36,605 bases of DNA from Spirogloea muscicola (lineage: Eukaryota > Streptophyta > Zygnematophyceae > Spirogloeales > Spirogloeaceae). The DNA lies in contig WELB01000215.1 of NCBI GenBank assembly GCA_009602725.1, positions 153,373 to 189,977 of the forward strand. The letters are read 5' to 3'. This document shows positions 1 to 9,139 of this stretch, in pieces. Under the pieces are notes generated by a model. That model did no database searches. It was not told the origin of the DNA and worked only from the letters and a program-made list of their open reading frames with translations. Positions within the stretch are counted from its first letter, which is position 1. Each line of letters begins with the position of its first letter. Position numbers and translations under genes: made by a program.

Positions 1-1
1 A

Positions 2-89
<88 letters not shown>

Positions 90-111
90 AGGGGGGGGGA
101 GTGGGGGGGGG
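1..111. repeat. (AG)n microsatellite followed by G-rich tract
   Basis: Bases 1-84 are an almost pure AG dinucleotide run. They are followed by a G/GA-rich stretch to about 111. Low-complexity sequence with no coding content. Confidence 0.95.
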
Positions 112-183
112 TTAATCAGTGGCTCTCGGAGGGTGAGGAAAGAAGAAAAAGCTTCCAGGAGAGGGCGGGTGGCTGAGGAAAAA

Positions 184-420
184 GAAGAAAGTGCTCGCCC
201 ATTGAGAATAGGGGCTGGAACAACCAGCCCGAAAAAGAATGAACAGAGTACGAGGAAAGGAATGTGGATTGGGCGGTGAGGGGAAATGATCAAAGAGGAA
301 GCCAGAGGAAGCGCTAAGAAACCAAAGCACACAAAGAAAGAAAGCAGCTACAAATTACTCAGTAACCCCTGCTAAGCAGCCGCAAATCAGAGAGGCTAGG
401 GTCCTGGAAGTGGGTCCCAA
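184..420 (-). mobile_element. LINE 3' fragment, tail T1
   Basis: Read on the minus strand, 420-359 encodes a LINE C-terminus ending SDLRLLSRGY with stop TGA at 359-361. The rest is the T1 3' untranslated tail. Its hairpin GGGCTGG-TTGTT-CCAGCCCC lies at 211-230 and the tail ends near 184 in a GCACTTTCTTC motif. The same tail recurs at 3730, 7585, 7865, 19690 and 35080. The copy is 5'-truncated at about 420, where another repeat begins. Confidence 0.75.
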
Positions 421-422
421 GA

Positions 423-600
423 GGGACGCTTCCAGGAGAAGGGCAGTGGCTGTGAGAGGCTAGCTCAGAAAAATCTCAAAGGGGGCCAGGGAAAGCGCAT
501 ATATTACGCAGGGAACCAAGTAGCTACGAAACACTCATTCACTTATTCCGGCGGTCTCCGACAAAGAGAAGAAGAAAGTGCTCGCCCATTGAGACAAAGA
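423..600 (-). mobile_element. mosaic of short LINE 3' tail fragments
   Basis: A degenerate T5-like hairpin lies at about 447-472 and a very short T1 tail end (GCACTTTCTTC side) at about 567-592. No coding part remains. This appears to be a chain of tiny 5'-truncated insertions. Confidence 0.5.
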
Positions 601-840
601 GAGGCTTCTGCAAACAGCCGCACGCCCCACCGCCTGCTGCCAAACCAATCCTTTGCGAGAGATTCGTGCACGCCCAGCATCGAAACAATGGCGTGCCGAC
701 GGCGGTGGGGCCCGCCAAGCGGCCAGGAGTGGCCAGGCCTGGCACCATGTCAGGCGTGCCGGCCCAGCCGCTAAGTGGTCCAGGTTGAGCCACAAGATAT
801 TTTGGGCCACCGTCCAAATTGTGGGTGGGGCCGGGACCCT
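601..840. other. GC-rich stretch without recognisable gene
   Basis: Open frames exist on both strands but none shows a recognisable domain. The GGCCAGGCCTGGCACCATG-type wording at about 730-780 recurs at 35600-35650, so this is probably part of a further repeat family. Confidence 0.4.
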
Positions 841-1000
841 CGGCGCGCAGGCCGAGCTTTGCCGGCGGCCTCCGGCTTCCGTCAGGGCGACGTCTTTCTG
901 CCGGCTAGCTACTCAGACCTGCCTCTCCTGACTAGAGGTTACTGAGCGTTCCCTGGCTGATGTCTTAGTCCTAGTCTTTCGCGGCTCGGAGTAAGGAGCG
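841..1000 (+). mobile_element. LINE 3' fragment, C-terminus plus start of T2 tail
   Basis: Codons 841-945 read RAGRALPAASGF...SYSDLPLLTRGY and end in TGA (943-945). This closely matches the minus-strand copy ending at 36092. The following bases (GCGTTCCCTGGCTGATGTC) are the T2 tail start found after that copy. The tail is cut at about 1000, where the next LINE copy begins in the same orientation. Confidence 0.75.
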
Positions 1001-1004
1001 TAAG

Positions 1005-1470
1005 TATAATCACCCTCCAAGCGATGCCTTCGCGGCACTGGCCATTAACGTACACGGGGCCTTTGGCAGTGGCTGGTTGGATCTCCTCCAGCGGCTTGCC
1101 TGGGAGGCCATCGAGCGGCGGCAGGTTTCGCCAGGCTTCAATGCTGCCGGCTCCCTCGCGCAGGTCTTTCGGATGAGGCTGGCGGTCTCGCCACAGCGCT
1201 CTTTGGCTCATGCGATATACGCTCGCGCCGGCCGTGCTATGGCTGCTCCTTCCGGGTCTCGGCAGAGTGCCGCTTTTCCTACTCCGAGTTACTCTGATCT
1301 GCTGTTGCTCACACGTGGATACTGAGCATCCATCTGCATCTTCCTCTGCACCGTCTTGCATTTTGTAGTGTAGTCCTTTTTCGGCACTACTTTCTTTGGC
1401 TTTGAACATTGTCCATTCTTTTTGGGTTGGCTTTGCCAGCCCCTCTTCTCTATGGGCGGGCACCTCTTTT
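1005..1470 (+). mobile_element. LINE 3' fragment, C-terminal domain plus T3 tail
   Basis: This is one of the longest coding remnants. An open frame runs from 1005 to stop TGA 1323-1325, about 106 codons. Its motif order is NVHGAFGSGWLDLL, AGSLAQVFRMRLAVS, AGRAMAAPSG and SDLLLLTRGY. The same order is seen at 7993-8310, 19830-20112 and 36092-36379. The pattern resembles the C-terminal end of restriction-like-endonuclease LINE proteins; this is inferred from motif style, not from a search. The T3 tail (1326-1470) carries a hairpin GGGTTGG-CTTTG-CCAGCCC at 1424-1442. No start codon is expected because the copy is 5'-truncated. Confidence 0.75.
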
Positions 1471-1474
1471 GTTG

Positions 1475-1565
1475 TCCTTCGTACTCCGGCTCCTTCAGAC
1501 CTTGTCCATTCCTTTGGGCTGGCCTTTCCAAGCCACCAGTAAATCTGGCCGCGCTTCCTGCTCTG
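1475..1565 (+). mobile_element. LINE tail T2 (solo 3' end)
   Basis: This stretch contains CTCCGGCTCCTTCAGACC, then a GGCTGG-loop-CAAGCC hairpin (1517-1534) and the CCACCAGT-AATCTGG end typical of T2. Matching copies are at 34590-34670, 35980-36090 and 36385-36460. It directly follows the T3 tail. Confidence 0.7.
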
Positions 1566-1639
1566 CAAGGCTTCTGCACTTTCTCTGCAAGGCCTTTGTC
1601 TGTTTCAAATACACAAAAACTTCTGCAAGTGGGCCGGCG

Positions 1640-1770
1640 ACGTGGCGCGTGGCGGCTCGGGCCGAGCTCCCGGCAGCCCAGCGGTCGCCGGGTGTCAGAT
1701 CTTGCTTGACTCCGACATTCATTGGAGGGCGAAGGCGCGCGGTGTGCATGAATTGAAAGGGTGGCCAAAT
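1640..1770 (+). repeat. GC-rich dispersed repeat (GTGTCAGATC / CGCGGTGCACATG type)
   Basis: The order GGCGGCTCGGGC, GGTGTCAGATC, CGCGGTGTGCATGAATTGAA here matches 35720-35850. A shorter end match lies at 18750-18780, and reverse-orientation traces lie near 19575 and 29200. The family is not recognised and has no open frame of its own. Confidence 0.45.
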
Positions 1771-1825
1771 TCAATCAATACATTAGACATTACAAAGCGC
1801 TTTTCTGGCCCCAAGAAAGACTTCC

Positions 1826-2060
1826 AGTAGAAACGTAATTTCGTGTATTGGTTACAAACGTAGGCCAATCGGCCGAGTACAAAGGCACGCACACCCAAAG
1901 TTCTAATAAATCTATAGCAGATTGACCCGCTCAGTAACCACGAGTCAAGACATAAAGGTCGCTAACCGAGATATGAATACTAGATGTCAGATACGATAGA
2001 TGTCAGCCCTTCTGCCACCAACTAGAGCTCGCCCAGCTTTCTGGTGCAAGGCAGTAGCGT
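1826..2060 (-). mobile_element. LINE 3' fragment, tail T4
   Basis: The minus strand encodes SDLYVLTRGY with TGA at 1931-1933. The T4 tail follows, with the GGCC-GATT-GGCC palindrome at 1863-1874 and the CTTGCCTTTGTACTTGGCC-type wording in reverse. The copy is roughly 75-80 percent like 2236-2460 by eye, forming a direct repeat pair. Confidence 0.65.
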
Positions 2061-2235
2061 AGTAGAGAGCCATGGCTGTAAATGGTCAGCTCAGAGAGAG
2101 GGACGAACAAGGTATGAAGGGCCCAGAAGAGCCGTTAGAAGCACACTGCGACTCAATACATACACTGTTCACGCAAAGCTAGTGTGAAGAGTGGGCTACA
2201 TGACACGAAGCCCGAAATGAGGAGGAGCCATCTTC

Positions 2236-2520
2236 CAAGTAAGGAAATTGTGTATTTGTAACAAACGTCGGCCAATAGCCAAGTACGAAGGCAAGCACAT
2301 CTAAAGATTTACATAATATACAGCAAATTGACCCGCTCAGTAAACACGGGTCAAAACATGAAGGTCGCAAATTGATGCATGATTTCTAGATGTCAGATAT
2401 GAAGCCCTTCTGCCACTAACTAGAGCTCGCCCAGCTTTCTGGTGCAAGGCAGTAGCCTGAGCACGCTGCAAACAGGTCGAAACTCGTCGTCGCAAGAACG
2501 ACAGATATGCAGCTGGCAAG
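2236..2520 (-). mobile_element. LINE 3' fragment, tail T4, longer coding part
   Basis: On the minus strand 2520 to 2337 reads RRVSTCLQRAQATALHQ, AGRALVSGR and DLHVLTRVY with TGA at 2337-2339. This is clearly the same C-terminus as the T1-T3 copies, although the tail is unrelated. The T4 tail extends to about 2236. Confidence 0.65.
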
Positions 2521-2524
2521 CCCA

Positions 2525-2665
2525 AGGGGGTCAAGGGCCAGCCCAAAAAGAAAAAGAAATTGGACGCTTCTAGAAGAGGGCGGTGGCTGTGAGAGGCCAG
2601 CACAGAAGAAGAATGTACGGTGTTCGAAGGGGCCAGAGAAAGCGCTATAGAGAAAAGCGCGTTGT
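2525..2665 (-). mobile_element. LINE tail fragments (T5/T1-like)
   Basis: There is a hairpin GGCTGTGAGAGGCCAGC at about 2585-2602, with reversed CATTCTT wording beside it. A second partial GGGCTGGCCC motif lies at 2530-2548. No coding remnant is present. Confidence 0.5.
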
Positions 2666-3100
2666 CATGCGAGAGGGCGTCTATGCGAGATGGCATCGAT
2701 AGGTCTATAACAAGGAAAATGCTGACTTGCTAGTCTACTCGACACACAAACCAAAACGAGTATGTTGGCCACTTTGACCAGACCGACATGAAAAGCCATC
2801 TGATGAGGAAGCAATTGTACCAATTCTAATCAGATGCAGAAATCACAGCACAGTAAACAGTCCAGAACGGTTGAATTTTGACTATACAGCATCAATAACG
2901 TGCCACTGTACATTGAGTTTGCCGTCACCAATACCCAAGTAACAAGACCGTCCGAAGATCGGCCCTACCTAGCTTCCCCAATATTCTCAGGAGGCCGAAA
3001 GGCGCGTCCTCTTAGGAAGACGAAAGGCGCGTCCTCATTGTCTTCGTGACTTGATTAACCATGGCTCCATTAGATGCACACAAGCAACTGATGCAAAGAC
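2666..3100. other. no gene or repeat recognised
   Basis: AT-richer than its surroundings. The only visible pattern is a short doublet GAAAGGCGCGTCCTC at about 2997-3035. Confidence 0.4.
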
Positions 3101-3545
3101 GTGCGCTCAAGCAATGAGCACAACATTCCGAAGGTAAGACTTTCAAAGAACAGCACAATTGTAAGGCTGCTCACCACAGAAGAAAGACGACTTCTCGCAG
3201 TCGCCAGCAGGTTCGCGCAACGCTCACTAAGCGCACACGGCGTGGGCGCCGGGCTCTACGCTCCCGCGGACGCAGGCGCGAGTAGACGCAGGCGTGGTTG
3301 GCGCAGGCGCGATGGCCGCAGGCGCGGCAGGAGGGTGAGGTTTGCCAAGCGAACTGCTTGGCAGGGCTCGCGCGCTCCGACATGGGCCTCCTCCCTCCCT
3401 CTGGCATCTGGTATGCATGCATCGAGTAGTGACCTTTATGTTTTGACCCGTGGTTATTGAGCGGGTCAATCTGCTGTGGGTTATGTAGATCTTTAAATGT
3501 GCTTGCCTTTGTACTTGGCCATTTGGCCTACATTTGTTTCTAACG
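3101..3545 (+). mobile_element. LINE 3' fragment, tail T4, with internal GCGCAGG repeats
   Basis: An open frame 3101-3460 ends SSDLYVLTRGY with TGA 3458-3460. The T4 tail runs to about 3545 with the GGCC-ATTT-GGCC hairpin at 3520-3531. Upstream of the conserved C-terminus, 3237-3335 is an imperfect repeat of GCGCAGGCG units. These make Arg-rich nonsense and probably replace the original sequence. Confidence 0.6.
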
Positions 3546-3554
3546 CAAGGAATT

Positions 3555-3700
3555 TTCCTCCCTCACTCCCTCAGCTCATCTGACTTGCTACTGCTAACAC
3601 GGGGGTATTGAGGGCGCCCTGTCTGCCTAGCCTTTGGCTCCGTCATGAACACCTGTATGCATCTGGCTGGCAGTTTACAGCCGATTCTTCAATATAGCAG
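3555..3700 (+). mobile_element. LINE 3' fragment, tail T6
   Basis: SSDLLLLTRGY ends in TGA at 3609-3611. The T6 tail (GGGCGCCCTGTCTGCCTAGC...) follows, with hairpin GGCTGGCAGTTTACAGCC at 3664-3682. It forms a near-identical direct pair with 3890-4040. Confidence 0.7.
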
Positions 3701-3719
3701 CTTACAATTTCTGGTCGCG

Positions 3720-3875
3720 CCCTTACTGAGTGATTCGTAGCTGCTTTGTTTCTCTGTGTGCTTGTCTTTCTTAGCGCTTCCCCTGGCCGCCTTCTCGTAC
3801 TCTGTTCATTCTTTTTGGGCTGGCTTTTTCAGCCCCTATTCTCAATGGGCGAGCACTTTCTTCCTTGCAGCAGCC
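3720..3875 (+). mobile_element. LINE tail T1
   Basis: Bases from TGAGTGATTCGTAGCTGC through the hairpin GGGCTGGCTTTTTCAGCCC (3818-3836) to GCACTTTCTTCC are a full T1 tail in plus orientation. It sits between the two T6 copies. Confidence 0.75.
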
Positions 3876-3884
3876 TCTGGTCTG

Positions 3885-4040
3885 CGCAGCGGGGTCGCTC
3901 TTCCTCCCCTCAGCTCATCTGACTTCCTACTGCTGACTCGGGGGTATTGAGGGCGCCCTGTCTGCCTAGCTTTTGGCTCCGTCATTAACTCCTGCATGCA
4001 TCTGGCTGGCAGTTTACAGCCGATTCTTTAATATCAGCAG
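3885..4040 (+). mobile_element. LINE 3' fragment, tail T6
   Basis: SSDFLLLTRGY stops at TGA 3948-3950. The T6 tail carries its hairpin at 4003-4021. This is the second member of the direct pair with 3555-3700. Confidence 0.7.
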
Positions 4041-4059
4041 CCGCACTCTCCCTGGCTTA

Positions 4060-4200
4060 ACTCTTCTATGTGCTGACTCGTGGTTACTGAGCGGGTCAGC
4101 TTAGCAGCAGGTGACGTACATTTGTCCAATGTGCTTGCCTTTGTACTTGGCCACACATGGCCTCCCCATCTCTTAATATACACGCATTTCCTTGCCGCCC
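4060..4200 (+). mobile_element. LINE 3' fragment, tail T4b
   Basis: A short YVLTRGY with TGA at 4088-4090 precedes a T4-like tail (GCGGGTCAGCTTAGCAGC ... CTTGCCTTTGTACTTGGCC) with a GGCC-loop-GGCC hairpin at about 4150-4164. Copies occur at 20265-20370 (plus) and 23160-23275 (minus). Confidence 0.65.
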
Positions 4201-4447
4201 CCCGGGGCGCTCGAGCGCCTGAGCGCCGCCGGGCGCGCATGCCGCCGCCTGCGAAGGCACGGCGCGAACCTGCGCTGCGCGCTCCTCGGAGCTCGCCGCG
4301 CAGAATGCCGTCCGCAGCGCGGCCCCCAGCTGGCGGGGTCCCTCATGCCACGCCGTGCGCCGCGTCGGCCACGGCGGTGGCGAGGGAGGATGCGGCACCT
4401 AGGCAGCTTGCACAGCCTCTTGCGGGGGACATGGGTCCGGCTGTCCA

Positions 4448-5166
4448 GCCCACAAGCTAGCTCGGCCGGCTGCGATCAAACCCTCGGCTCAATTGTGCCG
4501 GGGAGGCAACCGCACTGGCGGCCAGTGCAAGAACAGTGCACAGGAGCTCCAGGAGCTGCTGCGCTACGCGCTCATCCCAGGCCCAACCAGGCCCAGGGAT
4601 GGACGAGACGGCTGTCCTGACCACAGCCCCAACACCATCCGAGATTGCCGTGGAGAAGGTCAACATGGAGAGGGGCACAGGACCCCTCCCCCAGCATCCT
4701 CTCCCACTGCTTCTCATGCTGCTGTACTTACGGGCTTCGAGCCTCACCCACAACCAATGCCGTGCACCTCTCCCGCGTCTGCAGGGCAGGCGGCTTCCGC
4801 AAAACCCCCTGCATCTTGGAGGGGAGGTCGCCGCAGCGGAGGAGCCAGGCTGCGCCGCTTGGAAGTGGTTGTCGCCATGGGTTCGGCGAGTGGTGGCAGT
4901 GCCGCGGGTGATGCTGACGGGCCCGTGGCTGGCGATGCCGCTGTATCAGCTGCACCTGGGGAAGGGGAGCAGGGCCAAGAGGACCTCCGGCGGACCTCCC
5001 CTGCGGAGGCAACCTTTTGCCCGCCTGAAGAGCTCCGCTGCCGGCTCTGCTGGCAGCGCTGTGCCTCCAAGGTGTGTCTGAGCTCACACGAGCGGGCCTG
5101 CGTACGGTTCACGGTCCAAGGGTCTGACGATTCAAGGTTCAGACGGTTCAAGATTCAAACGGTTTA
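4448..5166 (+). CDS. possible 5' part of a mobile-element ORF with a Cys/His finger
   Basis: An open frame runs through 4448-5166 (stop TAG 5165-5167). No ATG lies near its beginning, so its start is unknown. Two cysteine clusters are visible: LCRGGNRTGGQCKNSA at about 4491-4540, and RCRLCWQRCASKVCLSSHERAC at about 5036-5101 (here shown only as a pattern C-x2-C-x13-H-x4-C). The latter spacing and the SSHERAC wording resemble the N-terminal zinc fingers of early-branching LINE proteins. The middle is Pro/Ala/Gly-rich. The last 15 codons come from a GGTTCA-rich stretch that looks unrelated. The frame may therefore be a LINE N-terminal remnant joined to other DNA, or a chance GC-rich frame. No host function is proposed. 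Confidence 0.35.
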
Positions 5167-5362
5167 GAGTATCTCAAATCATGGAAATTAACCTTAGAAG
5201 TGCGTACTTCTCTTCTTGTTGCAAGTCGCATTTGTGACCAGCATCTACCTGCACCAGAGGTTGCATATGAAGCTCAAACAGGTGCTTGACGGCAGCTTGT
5301 TGGCCTGCGCAGCCCAGTTGGGGCACATAACGATCCCGGTTGCTGGCTCCGCTCAATGTTAG

Positions 5363-5600
5363 GTGGAAATGCGTGACCTGCGATAGTGGCGACCATATAT
5401 CCGTTGACCCCTTCAGGAGCTGCCACGTGCATTTTGAGCCTGTGGAAGGAGCATCGCTGGTGCCGCTGACTTGTAATGTGTGAGGCTTTTGGCAGAAGGC
5501 TTTTCCTACTTGGCAAACGCGAATAATCATCCCAAGCACTATCAAGTGGCGCTTCGCAAGTGTCACTTTGTCCTGGCCATATGGAGACTCCCCAGCCAGA
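5363..5600 (+). pseudogene. copy D of the secreted Cys-rich family, one exon remnant
   Basis: After an acceptor TGTTAG (5357-5362) the frame reads WKCVTCDSGDHISVDPFRSC...EPVEGASLVPLTC. It matches exon 3 of gene A (33418-33833, minus) and gene B. TGA at 5481-5483 interrupts it. The homology then resumes in another frame (LAEGFSYLA ... YQVALRKC, about 5493-5575), so one frameshift is present. No first exon, signal peptide exon or 3' exon of this family is seen nearby. An isolated, dead fragment in plus orientation, like copy C. Confidence 0.65.
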
Positions 5601-6092
5601 TCGCTTGATCTTGTGCAACACGACCTAGGAGCTCTTTAAGGGGCTGCGCCATGACAGGCTGCTGACAACAGCTCTCTGCACGACCACTAGACGATGAGTG
5701 CAGGGATGCAACGTGCACCGACCAGATGGGCGGTACTGCTGGCACTGGCTATGGATACGTTGCTACATGCTGCTCTACGGGTATATCATGACAGCACATG
5801 CTCCTAACGCTTGTAATGTGTTCGCTTTGCTTAGATACAGGCCTCATATGAATATGAATTTAGGTATGGTCGTGCATTTGTTAGTCATGACTTGCATGTA
5901 AAGTGGAGGCAAGTACGGACTTGCTTCTATGACGTCCGGCCAGTAAGTGTTTGATCGTCAGATGCTCCAACAACTTTGCCGCTGCATGCATGGGCAGGTG
6001 CTAAATAAACCACACCGTGGACTTGCGAGCCAATATGCACTGGTGAGAGACGAGATCGCGGATCTCAACAAAGTACATCCTGGATCCCTCCA
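5601..6092. other. no gene recognised
   Basis: Moderate GC sequence with short open frames only. No repeat tail or domain is seen. Confidence 0.35.
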
Positions 6093-6252
6093 ATGTTTGC
6101 CTTCTCGATTTCTTGGGGGGGTACACCTAATGAGCATGATGACCTAGTAGTGTCCTCCATCAAGGACGTGAAATTCCAACGTGAGGACAATGCTTTCGTC
6201 GAAGGCAGGCTGGTCACAGAGGAGGCCAAATTGGCGGGAAAGGAGGAGCAGG
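6093..6252 (+). CDS. possible isolated exon of an unknown gene
   Basis: An open stretch encodes PNEHDDLVVSSIKDVKF...LAGKEEQ and is followed by a good donor (CAG then GTAAGC at about 6250-6257). The charged, helix-like composition looks more protein-like than neighbouring frames. No family is recognised and no partner exon could be joined. Confidence 0.25.
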
Positions 6253-6390
6253 TAAGCAGGGCGGCGGCGTTGGCTGGTCGGACCAAAAAGCAGCAGTGTA
6301 GCGTCCCACCGTTGAGGGGTGCTTAACCTCGTCGTAACATGTAGTATCGGAGGCGCGGCCCAGTATCGGTGTACTCCCGCCTCCAGTGGC

Positions 6391-6487
6391 GCGCAGTGTG
6401 ACGCGCGAGTAACGCGCGTGTGACGCGCGCGTGACGCACGAAGTGACGCGCGGTGTGACGCGCCTGCAGGCGAGGTGACGCGCAGGT
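6391..6487. repeat. GTGACGCGC minisatellite
   Basis: Imperfect tandem repeats of a 9-12 base unit containing GTGACGCGC, about eight units. It is flanked by unrelated sequence. Confidence 0.85.
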
Positions 6488-6684
6488 CCCCCGCTTCCAG
6501 AATGGAAAGCTGCTTTGCCGGGGTCCTCACGAAGCTGCCCTCGCATCAGCATTCCCCTCATCGGGCCCGCCTTCTCGAAGGTGGGGCCTCGAAGCGAGCC
6601 TTCCAGACACCCCTGGGGGGTTGGCCACATGAAGCACTCTGTAGTGGGCTGAGACCAGACTCGGGGAACTTCTAAGTGAGCTCT

Positions 6685-6775
6685 TACAAAGGGGGCGAGG
6701 GCTGTGAAATGCCAGCCCAGAAAGAACGAACAAGGTCCAAAGGACCGAAAGGCGCCAAAATCACACAGCTATACA
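6685..6775 (-). mobile_element. LINE tail T5
   Basis: Hairpin GGGCTGTGAAATGCCAGCCC at 6699-6718, followed by reversed CATTCTTTCTGGG-type and GGTCCTTGTTC wording. Matches the plus copy at 19100-19165. Confidence 0.65.
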
Positions 6776-7584
6776 AGAGACTACAGCGGATGGGTTCTTA
6801 ATAAGTCGGTCCGGATCAGTCGAGAGAGGGGCACAGCCCTGCTGCTGCTGCCTGCTGCCACAGCCCGTCGACGCAGCCCTGCTACTGCCCGCTGCTGCAG
6901 CCCATCGTTGCAGCCCGTCACTGCGGATTTACCAGCTCTCCTGTGAGTAGACTGCGACTGCTCCCCTTGATGGACAGTTGCTGGCTTGTGAGGTGAGTCG
7001 GCTCCGCCTCAGGACAAGGTGTTCTTCTGCGTCGTGTACGTGGTGCTTCTCGGTGTTGGGGTTTCGCTTTTGAACTCCTAGTGACCCCAACAAAAACGTG
7101 CTAACCCCTGACTGTCTGTGTAGGGGTGGGTTCGTCTCACTTATTAGTTGCTTGCTTCGATAAGGATTTGGGTGGAAAGGGAGTTAGGCTTTAGGGCCGA
7201 CCGCCTCAGCCTGTGGGGTCCTTTGAAGCCAATTCACACGGGGGATGAAGCGGGAGGTGAGGAACAGCCAATCTCGCAGTACTGTTTGCTCGACTGATCG
7301 GGATGCCCCTCGCTTCTGGGAGCCAAAGATCACATTGCCAATGCTTTGAACTGCGGCAGCTCCACGCAGCCGTCACGCATGGGCCACGCTCAGGCAGTCG
7401 AGGCTCTTGGCTGCTGCGAGAAGGACACTTCCAGACTCTTGGCTGCTGCGGGACCGACAAGCGCCTGACTTGGTCCTGCCGGCCGAGGGGCGCGTGGGGC
7501 GCGCCCGGCCGCACACAAAGCCTACACTCTGCGCTGGCTGGCAGTGAGTGCTACCCCGCCCTCACTAGGGCGGAAAAAGCTTCG
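6776..7584. other. no gene recognised; short imperfect repeats
   Basis: 6838-6935 contains loose repeats of GCAGCCC and CTGCTGC. 7411-7455 has CTCTTGGCTGCTGCG twice, about 30 bases apart. The wording GCGGGACCGACAAGCG near 7448 is echoed near 9450. No convincing coding exon is seen. Confidence 0.35.
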
Positions 7585-7695
7585 AAAGAAAGTGCTCGCC
7601 CACTGAGGATAGGGGCTGGAAAGCCAGCCCAAAAGAGAATGAACAGAGTACGAGAAGGGGGCCAGGGGAAGCGCTAAGAAAAGCAAGCACACACT
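7585..7695 (-). mobile_element. LINE tail T1 (solo)
   Basis: Hairpin GGGGCTGGAAAGCCAGCCC at 7612-7630 with the full T1 end. Truncated before any coding sequence. Confidence 0.7.
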
Positions 7696-7864
7696 CTCGC
7701 TTGGGCGCCGGCACACGCGAGGTGGTAGGACGCGCTTCACTCGCTAGTCGTGGCCACTAATGAAGATGCCGTGCCCGTGCGGGTAGCCGCATGGGGGCCG
7801 TTTTCTGCAGCCGCCCAGCCGTAATTGCCGGGCGGCCGGCCGGGCGAGGCCATAGAAGGCTCTA

Positions 7865-8318
7865 AAGAAGAAGAAAGTGCTCGCCCATTGAGAATAGGGG
7901 CTGGAACAACCAGCCCGAAAAAGAATGAACAGAGTACGAGAAGGGGGCCAGGGGAAGCGCTAAGTAACAGAAACAAAGCTGCTACGAGACACTCAGTAAC
8001 CCCTGCTAAGCAGCCGCAGATCAGAGATGCTGGGCTCCTGGAAGTGGGTCCCCTGGCCAGAGCCAGAGGCAGCAGCGAGGGCTCTGCCGGCACGAAGGTG
8101 CAGCGCCCGGGCCATGGACCTCTGCAGCGAGACGGCCAGGCGCATTCGATACACTTGCGCCAGTGACCCGGCTGCAGGGAAGTCAACCGGCTCCCCATGG
8201 AAGCGCCGGGCGATGGTGTGGCGGGCGAGCTGGGTGAGCAGCTCGAGCCACCGAGCGCCAGCGCCCCATGTGTGTCGATGGCCAACGGGAAGAACTCGTC
8301 TTCCCGCGGATGATCCAT
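7865..8318 (-). mobile_element. LINE 3' fragment, C-terminal domain plus T1 tail
   Basis: Minus-strand coding starts near 8318 with DEFFPLAIDTHGA, then ARWLELLTQLARH, AGSLAQVYRMRLAVSL and AGRALAAASGSG, and ends SDLRLLSRGY with TGA at 7993-7995. A one-base deletion after HGA (about 8255) splits the frame in two. The T1 tail with hairpin 7897-7916 ends near 7865. Its 5' end abuts the 3' end of the T3 copy at 8322, so the two are head-to-tail. Confidence 0.8.
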
Positions 8319-8321
8319 TAA

Positions 8322-8582
8322 GAAGAGGGGCTGGCAAAGCCAACCCAAAAAGAATGGACAATGTTCAAAGACAAAGAAAGAGGTGCTGAAAAAGGACTAC
8401 ACTACAAAGTGCAAGATGGTGCAGAGGGAGATGCAGATGGCTGCTCAGTATCCACGTGTGAGCAACAGCAGATCAGAGTAACTCGGAGCAGGAGAAGCGG
8501 CACTTTGCCGAGACCCGGAAGCAGCAGCCATAGCACGGCCAGCCCGCGCGTGGACCGCATGAGCCAAAGAGAAGCTCTAAAG
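8322..8582 (-). mobile_element. LINE 3' fragment, tail T3
   Basis: The same T3 tail as 1326-1470, here in minus orientation, with hairpin 8327-8346 and the coding end of a C-terminus upstream (TCTCGGCAAAGTGCCGC wording shared with 1259-1275). The coding frame is decayed. Confidence 0.7.
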
Positions 8583-8690
8583 CACCCAGTGAATCAAGTA
8601 GCCAAGAATTACTCAGTAACCTCTGTTGACCAGCCGCAGGTCGGAGAAACTAGTCTCCGGGTAGCGGGAGAGCGTCGGTCATAGAGGGAG
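8583..8690 (-). mobile_element. LINE 3' fragment, T7-type C-terminus
   Basis: The minus strand encodes RYPETSFSDLRLVNRGY with TGA at 8613-8615. It is closely similar to 18395-18444 (plus). Confidence 0.65.
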
Positions 8691-9139
8691 GATTCGAGAT
8701 GGGAAGGGTTGGTTATTTCCTCACCCATCCTCAAACCCTCGGACCTTGCCCTTGCAGTTGCTACGTTAGCGTCGCAACCTTTTCCAAGCCTGGGCTTGGC
8801 AATCTGCTCGTTCTTTTTGCAGACCACGTGTAAGGACGAGCAACTACCAAGGCAAGCGCGATAAAACGTGGCAAGCTCGAGACACGACCACGCAGGTGTG
8901 CGGCACAGTCGAATGCTTAAAGATAAAGGAGAACCAGGCATGCTTGGCATCATGAGCAGCCAACTCGGGCACTTGGTGCCAAGTTTTCATTGACCTCATA
9001 ATGCAAGCGTAATGTGGTGTACATTGATAACTGGGAAGGAACTGCACTTCCGCATAATCTGGATCCGACATCTCGTGCCTAAGCGGATGGCCAGCTTGGC
9101 TGGCGAAAAGAAGAGTGGGACCTGGAGCCCAAGAGGAAG

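Noticed and set aside
112-330. 72-codon minus frame rich in Phe, Pro and Ser
   Set aside because: It is the reverse reading of the T1 LINE tail and simple repeats; the composition follows the repeat, with no conserved domain.
939-1774. Long minus frames of 209 and 161 codons
   Set aside because: They run antisense to the LINE coding end and tails at 841-1565. The plus-strand motifs are conserved between copies and the minus frames are not.
7737-8348. 203-codon minus frame as a gene of its own
   Set aside because: It is two LINE copies read together: a T3 tail, the LINE C-terminus start, then the wrong frame after the one-base deletion.
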